Below are positions 40,956-53,758 of a DNA stretch of 64,000 bases, piece by piece; positions within the stretch are counted from its first letter, which is position 1, and each line of letters starts with the position of its first letter. The DNA is taken from positions 10,176,724 through 10,240,723 of the forward strand of contig VCAZ01000006.1 in the NCBI GenBank assembly GCA_005784505.1, in the 5' to 3' direction. The notes beneath the pieces were generated by a model. That model had not been told where the DNA came from. It did not search any database and was given only the letters and a program-made list of their open reading frames with translations. The DNA is from Bagarius yarrelli. Taxonomy: Eukaryota > Chordata > Actinopteri > Siluriformes > Sisoridae. The position numbers and the translations under genes were made by a program.

Positions 40956-41143
40956 TAAAAAAAACTTTAATATTCTTCAAGAAACAAGGCAGTTTCTTTC
41001 CTCTTCATGCTTGGTATCTTACATCACCGCTGTAAATCTGGCCTTAGCAGACTACATGATGTGCAGGATTATGGATTCACAGACAGGCAGTGACCAGCTC
41101 ACCAAGCTAAAATGAGCGACATTACATCAGCAAGCGCTCAAAT

Positions 41144-44100
41144 TTAAACTTGCATCATGTCTGTTTTAATGGGGTAAATGTCCCACGTCAGCCCGTCACC
41201 ATAAGGACTGTGTCCAGAAGGCAGCAAAACCCGGGTTAGCCAGTGACTGTGAAGAAAAGAATGCACATAAAATTTCAGTACAGAAATAAGACATTTTAGG
41301 CTACATTATTACAAATAATGAAAATTACATTATCTTCTATACGATATATGAGTATTTGTTACAGCTGTCATTTAATCACATTCTGACTGAATAACATCTT
41401 ACAAGGGTTGCAACAGATATTTATTTTATAATTACTTTATACTGAAAGTATTTTTCTATCAAAATTCACTACCAACAGCTTTTATTTTCACTCAAAGTTA
41501 CAGCCATTTATAAAAAGAAAGGAATACATACTGTATATGGTATTTAAAACAAATAAACATCCCTTTCAGCCTCCTGAACATTTTCTTACATAGAGGTTTT
41601 GAGCTACTCCATCGATTTATTTTTTTTTCCAAAACTAAAATTCTCTGGTGGTCCAGTTACAGTTGACATGCGGCAAAATTAACATAACAAAATTCAAAAC
41701 TACCAAACTGTAGAACTTTTTTTTCTTTTATACCTGAAAAAAGTCCCACAGAGAAAAAAACACTTTTTTTCCTTGAGTCTCAGGAGGTTAAAAAGATGTT
41801 TACTTCTGGAAATGAAGTTGATTTAATACGTTAGTTCCTAGCCACACAGTGGATATTTTTTTATTCGCATTTAGCTTAATTGTGTGTATCAAATTTACCA
41901 CTAAGAGAAATGTTTCGCATAAGAAATATTAAAGGTATCAATGTTGCCTGCGTATGATTGCATCTCTTGTTGCAACAGTAATATTTGAAGCACACTACCT
42001 CCTCTTCTCTACTCCAAAAAACACCTTCCAGTTGTTCAGTTTCCCATAGTTGAATGGATTTCTATAAACCTATTATAAAGAAAGAAAATACGTAGTTAAG
42101 AAGAAAAGTCATAAAATTCACTTATCAGGTTTTCCAAGATACACTTCCAGCAGTAGGTATAACGTACAGTCGGGTCCAAAATGTATTTACAGACATACAG
42201 AAATGTTTTTTATTTAAAAATTAGAAATAAACAAAATACTCTTTTCTTCTTGAAAGAATTTTTTAACATCTTGGAATTTAAAAATGTGAACTATTCAGAC
42301 TATTTGTTTTTTTAATGTATACAAATGAGTGATGTTGATCGTAATAATTGCTTTGTACAAAATTTTAGATTGTCCTCATGTCCAATTCTTTCTTTTGTAC
42401 TTAATGTGATTAAAAGACACCGGATTTGCTTTAAACTGATTATGTTTTATACATTTTTTTTTTTTGAACTTCTTATGCATCACCATCTACAAGTAATAAA
42501 ATCAGTACTATACTAATAATCAATATTTTATCATTTTAAAATAACACAAAGCATAAGTGATCAAACTGCATTGACTTTTTCAAAATGTGTGTTTGCAGGG
42601 CTTCATACCTTTCCATGCTTGGCCATGCGTTTGGCCTCTTTTTTGTTGATGAGTCTCTCAATACTGGTCTCTCCACAGGAGATGAGGACAGCATGCCACA
42701 AGGTCAAAGCTCCTAAGGCAACTGCTACTGTGCTGAGGCCCAACAAGATACAGATAAATAAAGCATTCTACTAGTCAACTATTAAAATCACTGAACAATG
42801 AACATAATGCAAATTAATAAAATGATCAAACAGCTTACCTAGTAAGCACCCACATGTAGATCACACTTTTATGAAACAACCGGTCCTTAAAGGTGAAAGG
42901 AGCTGCAGTTCCACTCTAATAAACAAACACACGTGTTAGACTGCATAAAACAAGTCAGACACATAGATCTTGCAATATTTTGTGCACCAATTTAACAAAT
43001 TGTAAAATTATGGACAACTGTAAATACTGATTGCATCTTAGAGCTATTAATTTTATGGACAGTGTACATTTTACTGAAAAACAAGGATACAAGGTTATTT
43101 TTAGGCATCAAGCTTATGAAGCACATCTTGTTGTACTGGCAGATATATATATAAATAATTCTGAAATAAATAGTTAAGACACCCGAAACGAGTAAATATT
43201 TTATAATTGTTTTATCATAAATTCACCAGAAAAGGGTTATCAAAATTGTGTTTATCCCCTAGCATTTGATTTTTATGGTATTATATACAGTATATATTAG
43301 ATTCTATGGTATTTAATTCATTTTGTACATTTTCTATTAAAAGTAATTTAAAGTAATAATATAAAGTAATGATATTTCATTCGAAAATAAATGTTGTTTT
43401 ATAAAATATACTTTGGAATGCTAAGTATACTAATTTTGTAACTAGATCAATTCCGGTTCTAAAGCTCTAAGGTGAGATTACCTGATTCTATAAAAGTATT
43501 TTGAAGACGAATATTGAATGAGAACACTATTCATTTGTTTTTGAAAAAAATAGTTATAGAGAAATAGCTCAACACACAAAATTAATTATTTAATTATCTC
43601 TAATTAAACTAAGCTCCAGAGACAATATAAAGACTATTATTAAAATATTTGATTAAAATGATTAATGTAAAAATGTATGGATAAGGAAATGGATATTTTA
43701 TAGTTAAGAATTACTTACATACTTACCTATAATATTAAAGTACATGATTTAACTATTTTAAGCAGGATTCCAGTTGAAATGTTATAAGCAAATGTATGAA
43801 CTGCATTAAAAAAAATTTAAAATGGAAGAAACCAGAGCATACTAGTTCATATATATTTTAAGGAAAGTTGTTCTTTGTAGATATTCTTGTAAAAGCTAGT
43901 ACCCTTATGTTGCCTCCATTTATGTGAATCATGCAATTGCCAGATTAGGTAGAATTTAGCATAACCTGTAACCTCAGAACCTCAGAAACACCAAAATCAG
44001 TAAAAAGCCACAGTGAACAGTCAGACTGCAAGACACTCATATCATAATACCTTCTCTGGTAAAGTTTCTTGAGGAAGGATTCCTATAAGCAGACCTACAC

Positions 44101-46220
44101 CTGTTACAGGAACACCCTGTTTCTCCATGTCCATGTGCTTGATGTGCTATTGAAGGAATAGCAGAGACAGAATTGCATCGCCCCATTTTAGTAGAAAAAA
44201 GAAAGAGTAGAGAAGAGAAAAGAAGCACCAGCACAGAACCACTAAATAACAATATGCTTGTGGCTTAAAAGCACAAACTGGTGTCTTACTTCTAAGATGT
44301 GATACGAGTCGAGAAAGAGGTTACGTCCACTAATGCTGCAGTATATACAGCCAAGAGTCATGTAGAGACAGAAAGAGAAGAAGTAACGGTGGTTGAAATG
44401 ACCAACACAGTTGTTTAGCCAAGCTGGAAATGGACAGTTAAGGTGAATAATTAAAATATCAAAAAAAATAGGAGCAAAAAAAAACATATTTCAGAGCAAA
44501 GATTAAGGTCAGATAACCATAATTGACTAAACTGCTTATTAGATTGTAGCCTAAACTATTATTATAAAAAAAAACAAAACGCAACAACCTGTAGCTTTAA
44601 TTTTATGCTTGATTTAAGGTTAAAATCGCAGCCATGTTGAAAAATGCGTAAAGTATAAAACTGGACAGTGCTAATATCAAATTAGCATGTCTCCACTTAC
44701 AACATTTGCTGCATGTTGTCCTTATGAAAGGCTATGAATATTACTAATTTAGGATGCTTCTTTTATTATTTTCAACACACTTTGTCATCGTTACTGAAAA
44801 AGTGCAAAGTCAGACATCGCAGAAACTGGAGAGACTTCCACAAAAAATTGTTAAATAAACATACAGTGTTGCAGGTTTTCTAGTTTCATTATTATCCAGT
44901 TCAGCATTAATGCACACCAACCCAACAGTCCCATCCTAAGTTAAATGATCTATATTGATGTCTGAAAATCGATCTTTGCTGATGTCGCAAAATACTGAGT
45001 TTGAAGTCTCCTGTCAGGTTCCGACTGGAATAAATTGATCTGTGATGCTATATTTTTCTCAGATTTTCTCAAAAGGATACGACAGTGATGGTCCATTTTA
45101 AATATACACCTGCAGGGAGAAGGAAAGGGGTATAATGTGTGCAAGATCACATGACTAATTTCTTAACGTGCTGTTTATGTTTCTTACGTTTTGCAAATGC
45201 CACAGTGATGAGTTCTCGCTGGTTTGGGCATTATACACTTTTTGCAGACAGACACGAATGCAATGTTTGTCTTCATCTAAACAAAAAAAAAAAACAATTT
45301 AATTTAAACAAACAAACAGAATCACTATTTGAGTTGTATATACTTGTTTATATGTACTGGACCTTATCGGGGTATCCAGGAGATGTTGTTGTTGCTTTGT
45401 AGTAGTGGAAGACAATCATCACTAAGTTCCAGTGTCCATAGCATAGGTGCCATGTTAACCAGCCTAGAGAATACGTTTTAAGCGCAAGAGGGAGGAGGCC
45501 CAAATATGCAACTGAGAGGACGGAGCTGGTAAGAACGATCACTAGAACGACAAAGACCTTAAAGAAAAAAAAAAAAAACCTTTACAAACATAGATCCTAC
45601 TGATTATTATAAATCTAAAAAATATAAAAATATTTGGACACCTGACCATCATATCAGTATGCAAACGTAGCCTTATTATTTCTCTATTACTAGTAATGTT
45701 TTTACTAGTAATAAAAATATAACAAATACCTTTGTTCTTCTACACCAACAATACACACCAAGTTTTCAGGGGCATCAGTGTCATGCTGGAACAGTGTTAA
45801 AGCCTTTAATCCATATATAGAAAATCCTACTGCTACCACATATAGAGTCACCTTAGACAACTGTGTTTTTTCAACATTTTTGGCCTCATTTTGAAAAGGA
45901 CACATTTACGGATGTGCTGGTAAGCTGTCCAAAAAGTTTTGGCCATATAGTGTATGTGTAACTGCCAACCAGTGCAGAAGTCTCCGACTTACAATCCCGA
46001 ACCAGCGGGTAATAATGTCTACCATCCAGAACACTGGCTCGAAAAGAGAGTCGGTCACAAGATCACAGTTGAGGAGAGAGTTGTGGCAGAGGGAATTCAG
46101 GATGAGTCTGGTGTAGCTCAAAGGCTCCCGCAGTCTTCGAGGAAGGCGGTTACGAGTGCGTCTGAAGCAGCTGCGTGTCCATCGCACCAACAAGTGCACA
46201 GCACTGAAGCACAGCCGCAT
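41144..46220 (-). CDS. zdhhc16: Palmitoyltransferase ZDHHC16, complete, 10 coding exons
   Basis: Transfers palmitate to cysteines of substrate proteins in ER/Golgi membranes. Exons in transcript order: 46220-45993, 45557-45363, 45276-45188, 45109-45081, 44423-44290, 44146-44051, 42915-42839, 42732-42609, 42069-41999, 41246-41144. They sum to 1146 nt (381 aa; human about 377). The cysteine-rich domain runs from VCKKCIMPKPARTHHCGIC to the catalytic DHHC, spliced between exons 4 and 5 to give DHHCPWLNNCVGHFNHRYFF. Hydrophobic segments flank it: one pair encoded by exons 1-2, a third right after the DHHC region, and a fourth in exons 7-8 (ALGALTLWHAVLIS). The TTxE-like C-terminal part is GETSIER, then NPFNYGKLNNWKVFFGV and HWLTRVLLPSG. 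The segment from exon 6 (GVPVTGVGLLIGILPQE) differs from the human loop I recall. The start was chosen for its match to the human N-terminus (about 76 residues before the second exon). Confidence 0.95.
45626..45954. mobile_element. Non-autonomous TIR element in zdhhc16 intron 1
   Basis: The left end TATTTGGACACCTGACCATC and right end GTCCAAAAAGTTTTGGCC, ATATAGTGTA, are inverted versions of each other. Same family as 36894-37352. It fills most of the 435-base intron and stops 38 bases from the exon 1 donor. Confidence 0.75.
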
Positions 46221-46225
46221 TCTGA

Positions 46226-47653
46226 CCTGCTAATAAAAAAGGCTCAAATCAAAATAGCTCTGTAATTTATGATGTCTGAAATTTTAAGTCCTGTCGCTCT
46301 CAAAAGATGCACTAAAGTTTTGTACACATTGTTCCACAGAGAGCTATGGGATCACTGGCCAGAAGCCTTTCTGTGACACTCGTAAGCTAATTAGTAAGAG
46401 ATATTTAGGGACACAGACGTGCAGATGATTGCCTGAAATGCTGAACCAGTATGAAATCAGATTTAATGTGCTCTAAACAGGTTTACTGATATAAAGACCT
46501 AAATGTGTATAATGTGGACCGAAAACAATAACCATCTTTGTAAAAATTTGAAAATAAAGTAATAAATTCTTAATTTAACACCAGTGGCCTGATAAAAGTA
46601 ACCGATCATCATCTATATGTACAGATAAGAACATAAAGTTATAACAGCTTAAATCACTGCTGTTTTATACAATTTAACACCAGGGACTTGATACAGAGCA
46701 ACAATTAAACTAAGGTTTTCTTCATTTATGCAAATTGAGGATGACACGGTAAAGCAATAAATCCAAACAACTGGCATGGATGTTTCAGTTAATCAATCTA
46801 ATGCCACATGCAGCCCAACGTTTCTTGTTACCTACATTAATGTAGTTACCACACAATACTATTTAAAAAAATAAAGTTTAATCCATGCAGTTCTAAAAAT
46901 ATATGATCCTATAATTTATTTATAAGATCATTGGCTGAAATCTATGACAGTCTGTAGTCTATAAATTCCTCATGTTTTTTTAATGGTATAAAAGGTGCAA
47001 TTACCAGGCCTGAATAAAACATAAATAAACAAACTGAAGAAATGGTAACTAAGTGGTTATGGTTTTGGACTGCTGAATGGAGGATTATGGGTCAGCCAGA
47101 TGTTTAATCCATATATTTAGCCTCTGCATTCTGAGAGATTAAGGGAAAGCCTCGTACTGGGCATGCGCTGGTTTCACGGTATACAAAAAAAAACGCAAGT
47201 GACGTCAGGCAGTTATCAGTTTTTGGTGTTTAAAGTAATGCCTTTACAGTTAATGTTTCTATATTAAACCTTTTCTTAAATAAACAAAAGTCACACTCAA
47301 AGACTGAAACAAAACAGCCAACTTCTGTTTGCATTAATTTACAATAAAAAGGCAAAATAATATAAATTAATTCTTGCCGTTCTGCATTCCGGACAGGGCG
47401 TAACAACAACTCTAGAATTCATTCAGTCATTGTGTAAAATTGTGAATCCCTACCGAGGAGATCTAATCTGCCATTTAAAGGTAATTTATTGTAATCTCAC
47501 AACATAAAAAAGTACCACCAGATCCAGAATGATCTGTTAAACTAAACAAACCTGTATGTGATGATGGTAAAGATAAAACACCTGACAGGATACACGAATC
47601 GACTATTGAATTAGGAATTCCGACTTTATATTCGTCAAATCCGCTGTCTTACC
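46226..47653 (-). other. Probable 5' UTR intron of zdhhc16
   Basis: A minus-strand acceptor (TTATTAGCAG, with the exon resuming at 46226) lies six bases before the ATG. A matching donor (ACATTTAG|GTAAGACAGC) has its exon edge at 47653, which would put the non-coding first exon next to mettl18. The interval holds AT-rich sequence and no other gene I can support. Confidence 0.45.
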
Positions 47654-48200
47654 TAAATGTGTTCCTCTGATAAAAGTTTAAAATGCCGAATCAGCTCATT
47701 ATGCTTGGTAAAAAAAAAATCTGATCACGGAGATGACCATTTAACGCCTCCTGATTTCACGGTTAGCTTAGATTTAGGTCTGTGTGGGCTGGAACCGCGG
47801 TGCATTGTGGGAACTGTTTTGCTGTTCCGACTGTACATGCATGATATCGTGAAGGAATATTGCACGTTATTAATAACATAAAAGTAATTATTTTTATGCA
47901 ATACATAAAATAAAAATTAGTACTTAGTATATACTTAAAATTAGTATATTGTTTAGACTGTGTTTTATGGTGCGCAAATGTGCAGTAAAATAATTACAAA
48001 TAAAAACACGAATGCAATGAAATGTTTAAAAAATGAAATAATAATAATAATTATTATTATTTTAAAAATAATGTTTCCTTTCCTTTAAGGTAACGGAAGT
48101 TCCGCCGAAATGCATTATGGTGCTTGTAGTTGACTACACACACAGCAACAACGTGTACAAGTTAAACACCAGCTAAAAGATACACCACAGTTACACTGTT
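47654..48200. promoter_or_regulatory. Divergent promoter region of zdhhc16 and mettl18
   Basis: About 550 bases between the inferred zdhhc16 first exon and the mettl18 ATG. Both flanks carry motifs of the GCATTGTGGGAA / GCATTATGGTGC kind (47803 and 48112), typical of ZNF143/SBF sites at bidirectional housekeeping promoters. CCGCGG is present near 47796. Confidence 0.45.
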
Positions 48201-49308
48201 ATGGCATTTAGTTTTAATTTCAACATTTCCCCCCAGGACTTTAACAAGGACACTCTGGACACTGCAAAGAACCAAAGCCATGCTGAAGTAAGTAGACCGC
48301 TAGCTGCACATGGGAGAGCATGGCGCCGGATGTATTTATTTTTATTTATAAGAACTTATTCTGTCGTTATAATAATATTTGGCGTTATAAGATAATTTCT
48401 AACTCTTGGTTCGTTCATTGCATTTACAGGAGATCCGTGCACCTACGAAGGTGAAGGAAGCACGTGAGCATAAACATGCACCAGATTTTCTCTCGCACAT
48501 TGAGAACTCAGTCACTGAGACAGTCACTATAGGTGGATTACCACCTCTTATTTACCTCAACGAATCTGTATTTGAGCAAACTGCCCCCGAGCGGGACGAT
48601 ACTGAGAAAGTCTTGTCTCAAACCATCACCCAAAACTCTGATCTTATAACCGGAGTGTACGAAGGAGGTTTTAAAATCTGGGAAGGAACACATGATCTAC
48701 TCGAGTATGTAGATGATGAAGGGGAGAGTTTTTCAGGAAAAACAGTGCTGGACCTGGGCTGTGGAGCTGGCCTTCTTGGCATTCTGGCACTAAAAAGAGG
48801 TGTGAGTAAAGTCCACTTCCAGGATTATAACAGCACTGTGATAGAGCAGCTGACAATCCCAAATGTATTCCTTAACTGTGAGGAAGACGATGCTGATGAG
48901 AACCGAGGAGGCAAGGATGGCAGCCCAGCGCGTAAACGGAGAACTGTGGAGAAAAGTCTTACCCTGACAGATCGAAGCAGATTTTTCTCAGGGGATTGGG
49001 GATCCTTTCTCTCACTGATTCAAAGTCAAGATCCCACACTGAAATATGATCTAATCTTTACGTCAGAAACAATCTATAACATGGATTACTACCCATCTCT
49101 TCATGATGTGTTTCATAAACTGCTTGCTGAGCACGGCGTGGTTTATTTGGCAACCAAGTCTCACTATTTTGGAGTTGGAGGTGGACTTTATTTGTTTGAG
49201 AGGTTTGTGGAAGAAAAAAATGTCTTCCAAGTAAAATCTCTAAAGGAACTGGATCAGGGACTTAAGAGGCATGTTGTTTCTTTGCAGTTTAAAAAATCAT
49301 CTACTTGA
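48201..49308 (+). CDS. mettl18: Histidine protein methyltransferase METTL18, complete, 2 exons
   Basis: SAM-dependent enzyme; the family member METTL18 methylates a histidine of ribosomal protein uL3. Exons 48201-48287 and 48430-49308 join in frame (GT/AG) to 321 aa; human is about 372, longer at the N-terminus. The short first exon encodes MAFSFNFNI and a helical segment. The Rossmann-type methyltransferase fold starts with SAM motif I, VLDLGCGAGLLG, at residues 135-146. The conserved active-site motif SETIYN is at about 241-246. A basic cluster, PARKRR, at about 195-200 in the middle loop could act in nuclear targeting. GVYEGGFKIWEGTHDL just before motif I is typical of this family. The gene is head-to-head with zdhhc16 and tail-to-tail with pgam1. 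Confidence 0.95.
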
Positions 49309-50409
49309 GTATTTTCTGTTCTTAAAAATTACTGTCCTATAAATGATATGTTGATACGGAAGCTGTCAGTCATTGTTACAGCATTAAAAAGTTATTTCTT
49401 AAATTCTTATCAGGTAATTAGCAGTTGCTATACTTTTATTGTTTATGTAAGAAATAATAGGGTTGTGCAGCATTCATTGATCTGGCACTAAGGCTGTCAC
49501 AATTATTAAATAATTGTATTATCGCAATGATTTGACCTAACTGCAATCTTGACTCCAACGGCAATTATTGCACACTTTTTTAGCCACAAGTAGTACTTGC
49601 AGCATCCTACTTTCAACCAGAGTGAGTGAGTGGAGCAGCGTGATTTAAAAGCGTGTTTCAATAACGCTTCATCACCAGCTCAATTCATGTTAACGGCCCA
49701 TAATGCAACTGCATAAAATCGTAGCTAAAAATCTTTACTGCTATTTAGGAAACTCCTCGTAGTAACAAAATGATTTGTGAATACAAGCGTCACAATACAC
49801 TTTTCCAAATAGTGTATCTATACTGCAATCCTTGTATTGTATTCCTAAAATCTTCACTCCACAACTTTGTTGTGTTTTGTAGATTTTGCCCATTATATCT
49901 TATATCGAGTTTACATTTTTTTGTGTATAACAAGATTTCTTAAAAATAAATATACAACAGATCATCCGTCACACTTGAGTCACATGACTATTGCATTTTT
50001 ATTGGGTTTTCCGCTTAGTGAACGACTGAAAAACTATTTATTATATGAGGAATGACCGTGATCTTTACAGCATGAAACAAGAGAAACCTTTTTAAACAAA
50101 AGTGTCCTTTAAAAGTGCTCAGCATCCAGACATCAGACTACTTTAGAGATTAACATCCTGTTAACTGTTTAACATATTCTGATGTTATGGAAAGTGCAGT
50201 TAGATTAAATCTCCTGGTCCATGGCAACATCTAATTTTGGTTAAAGGTTTATACAGATTAAGTGGTCCACAATGATATTTGGTCACAAAATACTTTGTTA
50301 CATTTAAGTTAACTATTAATGTGACTCTAAACATGCATGGGATTATGGTGTTTATGAGGATACAGCTATTATATTTCAAAGCTTTTAATATATTATTTTA
50401 GGAAATCCA
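49309..50409. other. Convergent 3' region of mettl18 and pgam1
   Basis: The mettl18 3' UTR probably ends soon after an ATTAAA at about 49383. The pgam1 UTR read on the minus strand has AATAAA-type signals at about 50042-50037 and 50003-49998. A decayed repeat tract (about 49490-49570, GGCTGTCACAATTATTAAA) lies between them. Confidence 0.45.
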
Positions 50410-52273
50410 CTACTTTTTGGCCTTGCCCTGTGCTGCTACAGCCTCCATGGCCTTTTTCACAGTCTCCTCGTCTCCCAGGAACTGCATAGGTTTAATGGGC
50501 TTTAGGTTCTCATCCAACTCATAAAGTATGGGGATGCCTGTAGGGAGGTTCAACTCCATTATGGCTTCTTCTGACATACCTGTATGAAAAAAGGGCTGTG
50601 GATTAGTTCATGTAAAAAAAATACATCAAAATATTTTATCAACTGGAACCAAACTGATTACTTGTAAATGAATTGTAGGTAGACAAAAAAAGCCAAACTA
50701 ATAGAATAAAGATGTATGGCAATTGTAGAGGAAGTTGCATCACTGGAAGAGCAAGTTTCATCACTGGTCTATTTAGCACAAACCTTTTTAGTTGTAGCTG
50801 TCTGTGAGCTTTGCTTTAAGAGTTCATCCAAAATACACGTTGATATAAAGATTTGCTTTAATAAATCTGGTAGGATTTTATTTTACTTCCTTGGCTTACA
50901 CTTCAAAGTTAAAAGCTAGAGATAACATTTAACATTTATATGAGAACAAGAGTTAAATTAATAGTTTGAGTCTACAGAAACAAATGTACCTTCCAGGTGC
51001 TTGACTATCCCCCTTAGGCTGTTGCCATGGGCTGCAATGAGCACTCTCTTGCCCTGCTGGATTTGAGGGACAATCTCTTCATTCCAGAATGGAAGTGCAC
51101 GAGCAATAGTGTCCTTCAGGCTCTCACAGGAAGGTAACTGATCCTCAGTCAGGTCAGCATAGCGCCGATCCTACAAACACAAAGTGTGAGGCTCATTTCT
51201 TGGAACCTCTCAATAGCACATAGATAAGTTAGTAGTAAAGATTTGTATTCTTTTCAACAGGCTTGATTTTTATCTTTTACATAATTTGGTTTAATCTTAA
51301 ACCTAAGCACTTATCAGGCCGCAAATTATCCCCCCACTCACCTTGCTAATAACACTGTAAAAATCGTGGTCTGCCTCCATCGGAGGAGGAGGAATATCAT
51401 AGGAACGTCTCCAGATCTTCACCTGCGCCTCACCATGCTTAGCAGCAGTCTCGGCTTTATTTAAGCCAGTAAGACCACCATAGTGGCGCTCATTAAGACG
51501 CCATGTCCTGTGCACAGGAAGCCACATCTGGTCGATGCCATCCAGAACAAGCCATAAGGTACGGATGGCCCTCTTCAGAACAGAGGTGTAGCAAATGTCA
51601 AACTCAAAGCCAGCCTCTAAAAGAAATAGAAATGTCTTAAATGTACATCATTGATTTAAAAATAGTTTTCATGATGTGTGACTTGGCATTCTAGATTACA
51701 TAAAGAAAGATCAAATGTTTAGTCCTGTAAAATCACATTATTGAGAAGGTAGGACACATTCTGCACAAGAAAGAGAGCACGTTCAAAGGTGCACGTTCAT
51801 CCACGGTCAGACACTCCCCTTGACTCGCTATTGGCTGGCAGTCTGCGAGTAGATTAATCCGATTGGTCCGCTTGATAAAGACATAGCGGAAGACAGAAAG
51901 ACACGCCTCCTGCACTAAATTCGTGATTATTGTAAAAAAAAAACTGTAAAATTTAGAATAGAAAAGCGTGTGTCTGTTATATTGAATTAAGTGATAATTT
52001 ATAGCTTTAATTTAACGAACTAATACATACCGCATACTAGCTGGTGGTGTGAGCAATTATAGCCAAACCTCTAAATTTATTAATCGAATTAATTAATATC
52101 CACATCTTAAATTATGAATTGAAAAAACACAAACCTTTTAAAGCCTCTCCGCCTTTCTTTGCCTCATTAATCCCGGTCTCACTAAGGTCAGCATCGAACC
52201 AGCCGCAGAAGCGGTTCTCCTGGTTCCAGCAGCTCTCCCCGTGACGAATTAGCACTAATTTATGAGCAGCCAT
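50410..52273 (-). CDS. pgam1: Phosphoglycerate mutase 1, complete, 4 exons
   Basis: Glycolytic enzyme that interconverts 3- and 2-phosphoglycerate in the cytosol, using a phosphohistidine and 2,3-BPG. Minus-strand exons 52273-52135, 51616-51342, 51170-50990 and 50579-50410 join to 765 nt, 254 aa, the same length as human PGAM1. The N-terminus has the catalytic LIRHGES (R10, H11). RLNERHYGGLTGLNK contains the catalytic Glu at about residue 89. AAHGNSLRG contains the second active-site His at about 187. The C-terminal tail (AMEAVAAQGKAKK) is intact. Substitutions are few and conservative relative to the human protein I recall. Fish often have two copies (pgam1a/pgam1b); which one this is cannot be told here. 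Confidence 0.97.
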
Positions 52274-52520
52274 AGCTTTAAACTTTAAAAATAGCTTTTA
52301 TTTTTAAACAAACAATGACCGTAATGTGCAGATATTACGAGTACACGTCCCAGGACCTGCGCTAAAATGATACAGGTTGTCGACCTTTGCGAATGCGTTA
52401 ACGTTATCCGTCCTCCAACTCAGATTGGATATTGGGTCGATTTCCGCTTAGCACTCCACCAATTAAAACGAGAAGAATCCCGGAACTTCCTACTGTTTTC
52501 CCCGCCTCATTTTAGTTACT
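52274..52520 (-). promoter_or_regulatory. pgam1 5' UTR and promoter region
   Basis: Upstream flank of pgam1 on the minus strand, moderately CpG-containing up to about 52510 and then AT-rich. No specific element is claimed. Confidence 0.35.
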
Positions 52521-52974
52521 GCTGCAAACTCATTTCTCAACTGTGAGAAATATGATGATTAGACCAGTCTAAGTGCAAATTATATATTGTGAATATATTT
52601 ATATATTAGGATAAATTATAATTTTATTCACCACAAAAACGCAAAACAAGATTATTTTTAATTAAATGTACAAGATTAGAAGTCCAATTATGGATAAACA
52701 TGTGAGAGGACTGTCCATGTCTTGTTTCCTTAAATCAACTAGCAAAAGTTTATTTGTATTACGTATTACGTACGTATTACTTATTATTTTCATATTTATA
52801 TATAACTTGTTATTACTTGTTAGTTTTAAGAAAAGAATTTATATATCTATTTATTTATCTATAGACATATAGACCAATAATTTATCTGTTTGTTTACTTA
52901 TTTATCTATAGACATAAAAAGATGGTTTTGGAAACAATGTAAAATGTAACGTTCCAGTTAGGTTAGGAAATATT

Positions 52975-53758
52975 TCACAAAAATGTTGAAACAAACACTA
53001 ACGGTTAGAGAAAACAGAAAAAGCAATCTGAAGCTGAACATGCTCAAAACCGTGGAGAGGATCATGGACACCCAGCTCTCCCCCCAACTCGCCATCATAA
53101 ACAGCACAGTGGCTTCAGTAGAGTCATTCAAGTTTCTGGGCACCACCATCTTCCAGGACTTAAAGTGAGACACTCACATTGACTTCACTGTGAAAAGGCC
53201 CAGCAGAGGTTGTACTTCCTGCGTCAACTAAAAAAGTTCAACCTGCCACAAGCACATATGAAGCAGTTCTACACAGCTGTTATTGAATCGGTCCTATGCG
53301 CTTCTATAACTGTCTGGTTTGGGTCAACAAACAAATCAGACATAATAAGACTACAGCGGACTGTGGGGACAGCTAAAAAATAATTGGTGTGCCCCTGCCC
53401 AACCTCCAGGACCTGTAAACCTCCAGAGTGAAGAAACTAGTGGGTAACATCATCCCAGATCCCTCTCATCCTTTTATCTAGACATAAAAACAGTTTTTCC
53501 TACAAGCCATATCCATTATAAACAGCAAAAACAGACAATCATTACTATAAATCCTCTCTTCTTTTATTTATACAACTGTATGGTGAGCAAGGCACAACCT
53601 GTATAACAAAACAAAATTCTGCTTCTAATCACAATTTACGTCTTGTATGTATGTTGCATGTACCGAGAACTCCAAAAACCACAACAAATTCCTTGTGTGT
53701 CTACACATACTTGGTGAATGAAATCGAATTCTGATTTTGAATTCTGATTCTGATTTTT
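52975..53758 (+). mobile_element. 5'-truncated LINE (Rex1/L2-like), end of reverse-transcriptase frame plus 3' tail
   Basis: The remnant frame reads SVESFKFLGTTIFQDLK up to a stop near 53167. In shifted frames it continues with stretches like the post-RT region of fish LINEs (CTSITVWFGS-like sequence at about 53296-53330). It ends with CCTTGTGTGTCTACACATAC, TTGGTGAATG and GAATTCTGATT repeats (to 53758), a typical LINE 3' end. Stops and frameshifts make it dead. Confidence 0.8.

Larger units (their letters stand above)
39481..41143. other. Gap between rrp12 5' end and zdhhc16 3' end
   Basis: It contains a long TA microsatellite (39568-39623), a decayed Tc1-like fragment (40716-40955) and the probable 3' UTR of zdhhc16, which may end near a minus-strand AATAAA at about 40500. 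No other gene seen. Confidence 0.5.
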
